A DNA stretch of 64,000 bases from Adenophora triphylla var. japonica. Its lineage: Eukaryota > Streptophyta > Magnoliopsida > Asterales > Campanulaceae. Position 1 is the first letter of the stretch, and every line of letters begins with the position of its first letter. The notes under the pieces were generated by a model that was not told where the DNA came from, made no database searches, and was given only the letters and a program-made list of their open reading frames with translations. Below are positions 56,591 to 64,000 of this stretch, piece after piece. A program made the position numbers and the translations under genes. Location of the stretch: contig JAFEMH010000984.1 in the NCBI GenBank assembly GCA_022495995.1, positions 186,001 through 250,000 on the forward strand, in the 5' to 3' direction.

Positions 56591-56765
56591 ATGTGCAACC
56601 CTGTTTTTTGCCTAGACCGCCCTTTTTGGGGTTTTCAGCCTAGCTGGGCATTACTCTTTTTGCACTAAGATTTTTTTCCTTTTTTTATGTGCAACCCTGT
56701 CTTTTGCCTAGACTGCCCTTTTTGGGGTTTTCAGCCTAGCTGGGTATTACTCTTTTTGCACCTTT
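56591..56765. repeat. 96-bp tandem duplication
   Basis: ATGTGCAACCCTGT, then TTTTGCCTAGAC and CCTTTTTGGGGTTTTCAG, then GGGTATTACTCTTTTTGCAC or close variants, occur at about 56591-56665 and again at 56687-56761. A T-rich stretch follows before the pol stop. Confidence 0.85.
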
Positions 56766-56809
56766 TTTTATATATTTTTTTTTATTTTATTTTTTTTTTT
56801 ATTTTTCTT

Positions 56810-59800
56810 TTAGACATAGTATCTTCTGAGCTTATCACCGTTATTTGGGTGGACAAAGGGATTGCGAGTCCAGTCTGCAAGCTTCATGGCTCCTCCCGAT
56901 AGTATCTTACGCACCACATGGGGCCGATCCAAACGGGTTCCCATTTTCCCGGGGTTGTCTACTGGTAGGGGCTTCACTTTCAACACTAAGTCACCCTCTT
57001 TGATGTCTACGGCCTTGACCTTTTTATCAAACGCTACGGCCATTCGCCTCTGGTAGGCTCGGGTGTGTTCCATGGCTTTTAGCCTTCTCTCGTCAAGCGG
57101 GGCTAACTCATCATGCGGCTGCGCAACCATTCCACTTCATTGACACTGTTTTCCAGGAGGACCCTTAATGACGGGATTTCCAACTCCAGCTGGCAACACT
57201 TTGCTTCCATCCCGTAGGTTAAGGCAAAAGGAGTTTCTCTGTAGGCATTACGACAGACGTTACGCAGCCCCGAGTGCCAAGTGCGGCTTTTCGGGCCAAT
57301 CACGACCACGGGTGGCCATCTTAGGATGATCCGTTCGAGCGTCTTATTAGCGGCTTCCACGGCTCCATTAGTCGAGGTACGTACGGAGACGACTTGTGGC
57401 GAGTGATTACGAATTCGACGGCAACCTATCGCAGTCCCCTTCAAAGTGCGACCCATTATCGGAAATGATCTCGTTGGGCACCCCATATACGCACATTATG
57501 TTTTCTTTGATGAATTGGGCCACTTTTAAGAAGTGAGGACCTTGTAAGACTTGGCCTCTACCCACTTGGTGAAGTAGTCGATGGCTACTAGCACAAATTC
57601 ATGCCCATTGCTTCTGCTTGGGGCTATTTTCCCTATCACGTCAATACCCCAAGTTGCAAACGGCCAAGGAGTCGTCATGCGATGCAGGTCGTGAGGCGGG
57701 AGATGGTTGAGGTTGGCAAACCGCGCACTTGTCGCATGCTCGGACGTCTTTGGACACAGATCTGTTTCCATGGAAATCCGGTAGTAACCCATTCGAGGAT
57801 CACTTGCATCGGGGCTCGGCATTCATATGAGGACCGCGAGGACCATTGTGGACTTCGATCATCAACTCTTTGGCTTTTTCTTGAGTGACGCACAAGAGGA
57901 GTGGTCCTTGGTATCGCTTCTTGTACGGGTTGCCTCCTAGAATGACATAATGGGAGGCCAACCTTTTCGAGCTTGCAAGCTCTTGGCTCGACTCCTTCTT
58001 TCGGTCTACCTTCTTTGTCTACGAAAGGCGACTCTCCATCTTTGAGGAGCTGGTAAATTTGATTGTACCGGGGTTCCTTTATAGGCTCGGGTCCCAGGTC
58101 TACTTCACAACGAGAAGTGGGGCTTCTCTTCTACCCACTCGGAAGGGTTTTATGGCTTTTCCCTCGGGGATCTCTACCAATGAGGCTAGAGTAGCTAATG
58201 CATCTGCGAATCTGTTCTTTTCCCTTGGCAAGTAGTGGAAGGTCACTTCTACGGCTGTCCGATCCAACTCCTCCATATGGGCATGATACCGCTGCGGGTT
58301 AGGGTCCATGATCTTCCACTTGTTGGAAACACGATTGATGATCGGGGTGAGTCTCCAGTAAACTTCTAGCTCCTTGACATTCCTTTCTAAGGCGGCTTCC
58401 CAAACCGGCAATGCGAGGCTTCATACTCGGCAACATTGTTCGTGGCGGGAAGTTCAACTTGAGGGCTATGGGTGTATGCTCATCCTTCGGATCGACCGGT
58501 AGCATCCGATACCGTTTCCTCTTTTGTTAGCGGCTCAGTCAAAGAACAAGCGCCATCGGTTTTCGGGTTATTTGCAAAGATCCCTTCATGCAGGAATTGG
58601 GGTTCGGAGCCCTCTGTCTTCATTCTTGGGAAAGTTTGCCGGGTGGTCGACAATGCTTGACCCTTGATAGCCTTTACGGTCACATAGTTGATGTCGTACT
58701 GCTAAGAAGAAGGACCGCTTTGCTAGACGCATCGAGAGGAAGGCTTATCAAAGATGTACTTGATGGGGTCCATTTTTGAGACCAAATTCACGGGGTGGGC
58801 TTGCATATAATGCTTCAACTTGCCGACTACCCGGACCGATCTGCGCGAGTCTTTTCACATCTTTGAGTAATTGAGCTCACTTCCACTGCGGCTTAGGTGA
58901 CAAAGTAAATGGCGTTTTCTACTGAGAGTCTTTCTTTTCTGAGCAAGCATAGCCCCAGCTGCCAGTATCGGTGACGGTGAGATAGAGCGAGAAGAGGTTT
59001 GTCTATGTGGGGGCATAGCAGCTTTGGAGGGTGTACCAAGTATGCCTTGATGCAGTCAAAAGCATCCTGGCATTCTTCGGTCCATTACGTGTCTACGTTC
59101 TTCTTCATGAGCTTGAAGATGGGCTCGCACATAGTGGTCGGCGGTTGTGGCTTGGTGATGTCTTTGCGGTTTTCCCATAAAGCTCTTGACTTACATGCAG
59201 GTCGAGGTGGCCTCATATCCATAATGGCTTTGATCTTTTGGGGGTCGGCTTCGATACCTCGCTCAGTGACCATATACCCAAGCACTTTTCCCCTTGTCAC
59301 TCAGAAGGTGCATTTAGCGGGGTTTAGTCTCATGGAATGTTGTCTCGGTCTCTCAAAGAACTTCCGCGAGTCAACAAAGTCTTTGCCGTCCTCGCCTTTG
59401 GAGTGGATTATCATATCGTCTACATAGACCTCAATCTCCTTGTGGATCATGTCATGAAAAAGAGCGGTCGCCGCCCTTTGGTAAGTAGCCCCGGCGTTCT
59501 TAAGCCCAAATGGCATCACTGTATAATAGTAAGTTCCCTACGGCATGGTGAAGGCTGTCTTTTCTTGGTCTTCCTCGGCCATCTTGATCTGGTTGTAGCC
59601 TGCAAAGCCATCAACGAAAGATTTGACTTCGTAGTTGGCAGTGGAGTCCACCAGGATGTCTATGTTTGGCAAAGGGTAATCGTCTTTGGGGCTGGCCTTG
59701 TTCAGATCTCGGAAATCCACACAGCGGCGCACCTTCCCATTGGCCTTGGTGACGGTCACAATATTGGACAACCATGTCGGATATTCGATGACTACGATGA

Positions 59801-60154
59801 ATCCTACCCGCGGTAGCTTCTCAATTTCTTCTTTGACTGTAGAGACCATTACGGCTTGATCTTTCTCGGTTTACGCTTTCTTGGTTTAGCATGCGGTGCT
59901 AGAGGATTACGTGCTCTACTATCGAGCTGTCTAGCCCCGGCATATCCTGTATGACCATGCAAACACGTCGACGTATTCCACTGAGCGGATCGATCGATGC
60001 GTCCCGTTGACCCCCTGGAAGAAGTTTCCGATCTGTGTCTCTTTAGGTTCCTCGACGGTACCCAGTTCACACTTGTCAAAACCTCCTCGGCGGCTTGGGC
60101 CCGGTTTTCCTCTTTTACGAAACACCTTAAAGATTTCTTTAATGTATTGTTCAT
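56810..60154 (-). pseudogene. Element 2 pol: reverse transcriptase, RNase H, integrase (broken)
   Basis: Minus strand, N to C. A linker has EYVDVFAWSY (about 59990). RT: GFIVVIEYPTWLSN, VRRCVDFRDLNKASPKDDYP, FGLKNAGATYQR, with catalytic YVDD at 59426-59415. RNase H: EHTPIALKLNF, VTFHYLPREKNRFADALATL (about 58240). Integrase: zinc-binding HHCC remnants (about 57880-57690), then GIDVIG, DYFTKWVEA, ISDNGSHFEGD and GAVEAANKTLERI, giving the D-D-E core. The C-terminus is KVKAVDIKEGDLVLKV, ending at the stop at 56810. Breaks include stops after RT motif KCTF (near 59300), after KVLTS in integrase (57526) and before DELAPLDERRL (near 57103). It cannot encode one polyprotein as read. Confidence 0.85.
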
Positions 60155-60805
60155 TTAGTGTGTTTGCATCTTGTTCAAATGATTCATTATTAAGCTTGTT
60201 GTTAAGTTTTGAGTTAATTTATCATTTGTTAAGTTGGCAATAAGAGGATACTCGAAAGATCTGTCATTTCATTCAAAATAAGGGGAAAGATGACATCGAT
60301 TACATTTTGATAGTCCTCGGGCGTGAGGCCTTCGGATGACTCGGAAGGGTGGAATTCAAAGATTCTGACTCAGGCAGCTGACGCTCGACTCTGGACCCTA
60401 CACTACTTATTGACTCGAGGGTGGCTTGACAAAGGTTGGGCCAGGATCTCGCTCCTTCTTCTTTGTTGCCACAGGGAGTAGCGGTCTTGTCGGCGTTCTC
60501 ATCACAGTGGATCATAATTGCCTTTGTTGACACCATTTCCATGGGAATACTTGGCTGATACAGCGGAATCTCCTTTACGAACTTGACTTTATCTGTCGGT
60601 ACCTGCGGGCGATAGGACCGGTTGTGCTTTCGGCATCGAGATACGGCTTTCTTCATCCCAAAGTCTTGGCCGGTTCACTCTTCTTTCCACCTTTTCCCAA
60701 AGCAGTGGGAGCGATCCTCGGGAGTGGTAAGAGCCATTACAAATACATTATGCTCATCATGGGTGATGAAGGGTTACGAAGAAACTTTCATTAACATGGC
60801 TTGTT
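60155..60805 (-). other. Probable protease/linker zone of element 2
   Basis: The minus-strand frame at 60300-60656 stays open for 118 codons but I could not find an aspartic-protease D(T/S)G motif. By position it should hold the gag-pol junction and protease. Confidence 0.35.
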
Positions 60806-62450
60806 TCACTTCAAACTCGCAGTCCTCATAAGTGAGCCTTTCTTACGTAATCTTGACCATAGTTCTTGGTTCGATGTCATAGAAAAGAGGCCGAGCTCGA
60901 CGACATTAACAAAATCGGTTCCGACTATGGGCCCAGGCTGTCCTTCCATGGCGGCGGCGTTAATCAAATCTTTCCACTTTCCTTGCAATTCGGCATAAGG
61001 AACATTGAACTTGAGAATGTCTATGATCTCTGGATTTCCAAAGTTGACGCATTTGTCTCCCGAACTCAATCATGTTGACACGATTGTTAGGCTGGAAGAG
61101 GGTTCTTGACCACATTAGGACCCAGGTGGTTCCAACTTGCCTTCTTCAATTAGGCGAGAGATCGGGAATTTCAAGTAGGTGCAATCATTGGTGTTATGCC
61201 CATGATATTTGTGGAAGCGGCAATGTTTGGTTTCGTCCATTCGACATTAGGGTTTACGGGTTTCCGGTTTTCCAAAGGTACGATGAGTCCTTCGGCTACC
61301 AAGCCGTCAAAGACCTTCTCCGGTGGCATTCCAAAATCTTGCGGTATAGAAACGAGGTCTCGGTTTCGCAACTACTTGGCTTGAATTACGTCCCACTTTC
61401 TCATTACGGATGTAATTGACGGCGCCGACCGTTTCTTTTCCCTTTATAGTGACAGTAGGGCGTTTGACACTGGCGCTTTGTAGCGATAAGAGTGGGCGAT
61501 CACGTGGCGGGGCCGATGTTGAAGGCATTTTCAAACTTGGTACCGGCATTTACCATTGCTCGAAGGTCGGGATAATAGTAATTGCCAATTTGGACCCTTA
61601 GTTGAGGCTTTAGGCGGGATTGGAAGATCTCCATCTGTTCCTCTTCATTCGGTGGGGTCATCATTTCACTAAGCTTCCAGTTCCATCTCTTGTAAAATTC
61701 ACTCATTTGGCTCGTGCAGGCGGCTGTAGAGTGCCTTGTAGGTCATTCTGCTGGTTTCCCAATTCAAATTGGCCTTATACTTCTCGTAAAGGCTTCCTTA
61801 ATTTGGTCCCAGGTGGCTCGGGCTTACGGTTTTACGTGCGGGAACCATCTAAGAGCTGAACCCTTTAATGACAAGCGAAAATGGTCGGCCATTTGCGTGA
61901 TGTGTACGATCCTTGGCTCTCATGGCAAGAAGGTAACTTTCAATATGAGTCAGGGACAATCGGTGCCGTTGAACTTTTCAATCTACGGCATCCGAATTTT
62001 GGAGGAAGAGGGACAATCTTGCTAGGATCGATGTCGATATGCCGCCTTTTGGTGTTCGGTTCTCAGAACTTCTCCTGCATTGACTTAACTTGTTCCATCA
62101 ACCAAGTCATGTTGGGGTCGGGGACGGTTTCGACTACGAAGCGGGCTTGTCGGATTTGAGTGGCGGGGCTGTGGGTGGCACGGTGGTAGGCAGTACCGTG
62201 GCTTGGGAGTCTTTAGAAGGGAAATAGGTGTAAACTTGGCACAGTCAGGTGTTTCCACTGGTGACCGAGGCATAGGAATTAGGCTCATAGTTGCGAAGTA
62301 GGAAAAAGGAGCCTCGTGGGATCCTATTGGCAAGGTTGGGGGTGGAAGATCTCTGGCGTGGCGGGCGGGAGGCGAAAAGGTCACTTGATTGATTCGAGGC
62401 ACTGGAAGTTGTGCAGGACGGCCCATCTTGGGGAGAGGAGCGAATCCCAT
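60806..62450 (-). pseudogene. Element 2 gag (retrotransposon gag with zinc knuckle), broken
   Basis: The minus-strand order is a Pro-rich N-terminal part (62450-62085), a gag domain with MSEFYKRWNWKLSEMMTPPN, EEEQMEIFQSRLKP and NYYYPDLRAMVNAG (61706-61500), a basic linker (61549-61310), a zinc-knuckle-like CRFHKYHGHNTNDC (about 61213-61172), and a region ending near 60806. The parts lie in different frames with several stops, so it is inactive as read. Confidence 0.75.
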
Positions 62451-64000
62451 AGGGTAATGCTGAGAGGCTGCGTTACGGGAATAGGCTGTGGCGTTTGTTC
62501 TCTGTTGGTAGGGAACAAAGTGGGTCTTATACGAGGAGGAGAGGGTGTCGGGACCCTAATGGCTTGGGATACCGGAAAAAAATTTGAAAAGGGACGATCT
62601 TTGGCAAAGGCTCATATGTGGGTGGAGGAGGGCTGGTTATAGGCTAGAGGAAATTTGAGATGGTTACTTACGGAGTTTCATCTTCTACCATAACCAAGGA
62701 ACCATTGGGCTCTACCACTATCTGGACCCCATGACGGCGTAGCGCATCAATGAGCATGGCTGCTGTTCCTCATGGGCCTTACGACTATTTTCCAAGGCTA
62801 AGGCTAGCTCTTCTTCCACTAGTCATGCAGTTACCCAAACCGGTCTTTGTTCTCTGTCGAATCGGACATTCGACTCTCTGGGTGACCAAGGCGAGGATTA
62901 CAGCGAGCTGTACGAGAATTGCGCTAACAAGTCGGCGGCCGGTGTTCTCACCCACTTCTTTCTCGGCTGTGGGAAAGGGATAGGAAAGGTTTAGACTCGG
63001 GGTAGGTGTTTAGGGTGAAGGCTCGGGCAATATGCAAATTAGAATCTTCCGGTTTACTTAAAACAGTGTCTTTTATTAATATCTATTTGGTTGGAAAAGG
63101 GGTTTGCCCTTCTTTTTCGTAACTACACTAGATCTGGATCGGTGGGTTCCGTCACTACGTCTATAAGCCCTCGTATTCCACTGTATTTCGACCTCCCGGG
63201 GTGGACGGCCCGGGCGAGGGTCTATAGGGCACGCGGATCCCACCGGCCAGAGAGTAAAGAACGCTCCTAACGGGTCTAGCGGGTCATAGGAACTTTCAAC
63301 GCACGAGCGATGCGGATTATAGTCAAGGCAATGCGGGAAAGTCTCGTCTTTACGCCTTGATAGGATTTTGGCGAGAATTTCGCTTGAGCGAATGACGTTT
63401 GACTTTCGGTAATGTCCGAGAAGATAATAGGCATGGGTCGGGCGGCAAAGCGGATGACACGGTGTCACATTGAACTTCGTTGCATACGCGGGCGTGAGTT
63501 AGAATCGAAGTCAATGCGGGTCAAGATCTTGCCAAGTTTTCCTTGTCGGAATTTTAGCGAGCTTCGCTTGAGCGAAAGATCTTTTGATTTGTTGGCAAAG
63601 ACTCGGTCTTGACTCTTACGCATTTCCGTGCGGAGTCAAGGTCAATAGTCAATGTCGGAGTTGAGATCTCGCCAATTTTTCCTTGTCGGAATTTTGGCGA
63701 GTTCTTCTTCCGTTATGAACTAAGGCTTGACCTTTACGAGGTATGCAAGCTGGGCTATATGACACGGACTAGACCAAAAACCAACCAAAAGTCACGGTTT
63801 TTGAAACGTGTGACACGGGTGTGCATTGGTCGACCTTTTGCCATGGGGAGGTTGGGATGATTCCGTGCTCGCCGGGAGCATCGTAAAGCTGTCCGTGGCT
63901 GCAGTTTGGAACCACCCTCGGGTTTGAAGGACGTGCGTGCAAAAGTGTACGGGATATATCGGGTGCGCGTAGTGTGCGGTCTCCTAAAAATGTTCCTTTT
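62451..64000. other. 5' leader region of element 2
   Basis: No gag motif remains. Three imperfect repeats of GGAATTTTGGCGAG / TTTGGCGAGAATTTCGCTTGAGCG type occur at about 63365, 63550 and 63690, each near AAGTCAATG..GG and CTTGTC words, spaced about 150 bp. Neither LTR boundary nor PBS was found, so the 5' LTR lies outside the window. Confidence 0.4.

Larger units (their letters stand above)
48324..64000 (-). mobile_element. Ty3/gypsy Tat/Ogre-lineage LTR retrotransposon (element 2), 5' end off the right edge
   Basis: On the minus strand the order is gag (about 62450-60800), RT, RNase H, integrase (to 56810), a long 3' region with two plus-strand genes and minisatellites, polypurine tract and 3' LTR. 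Antisense genes plus hypervariable tandem repeats between pol and the 3' LTR are typical of Tat-lineage elements. The coding parts are broken by many stops and frameshifts. The 5' LTR is not in the window: nothing at 62500-64000 resembles the LTR at 48324-49956. Confidence 0.8.

Noticed and set aside
59337..59816. 159-codon plus-strand ORF opposite reverse transcriptase
   Set aside because: The minus strand encodes unmistakable RT motifs including YVDD; the plus ORF is a shadow.
63076..63468. 130-codon minus-strand ORF as an Ogre-type ORF1
   Set aside because: The position would fit an extra ORF upstream of gag, but the sequence shows no recognisable domain and overlaps repeats; not claimed.

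Overview
The window is nuclear DNA of a flowering plant, most likely a eudicot. It has intron-bearing genes with plant-type GT/AG sites, a leucine-rich-repeat receptor-like protein, Stowaway-type MITEs with CTCCCTCCGTCCC ends, and LTR retrotransposons of the Ty3/gypsy Tat/Ogre type and of Ty1/copia. I cannot name the species; Caryophyllales is only a guess from the MITE and Tat content.

Layout. 1-5235: 3' part of a plus-strand Tat-type element. It has a 30-bp minisatellite, an intron-containing gene running ANTISENSE to the element (942-3858, minus), a polypurine tract and the 3' LTR. 5236-9665: duplicated promoter-like repeats, then one apparently intact gene, a receptor-like protein (6921-9665, plus). 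10798-47190: three degenerate copies of a head-to-head gene pair: a MUT9-like/casein-kinase-1-like protein kinase (minus) and a conserved coiled-coil protein that I cannot name (plus). Copies 2 and 3 form a ~12.2-kb tandem segmental duplication, and both carry the same copia fragment with the same ~869-bp hAT-type insertion. A LINE tail, many MITEs and an RRM (NIFK-like) gene fragment lie in and between the copies. 48324-64000: a minus-strand Tat/Ogre-type element. It has a 1.6-kb 3' LTR, polypurine tract, 28-bp and 50-bp minisatellites, two plus-strand (antisense) cargo genes, then integrase, RNase H, reverse transcriptase and gag, and it runs off the right edge.

The most interesting pattern is that both Tat-type elements carry multi-exon genes in antisense orientation between pol and the 3' LTR. 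Introns of an antisense gene are not removed when the element's sense RNA is spliced and copied, which would explain how introns survive inside a retrotransposon. The cargo differs between the two elements (gypsy-type PF04195-like in one; plant-mobile-domain-like plus DUF7745-like in the other).

Only the receptor-like protein looks like an intact host gene. All kinase and coiled-coil copies have frameshifts, stops, lost exons or lost splice sites, although some differences in copy 3 and in the right-hand element cluster at CHG-type trinucleotides and may be sequencing artefacts. All exon calls, homologies and coordinates come from reading and translating by eye; no database search was possible.
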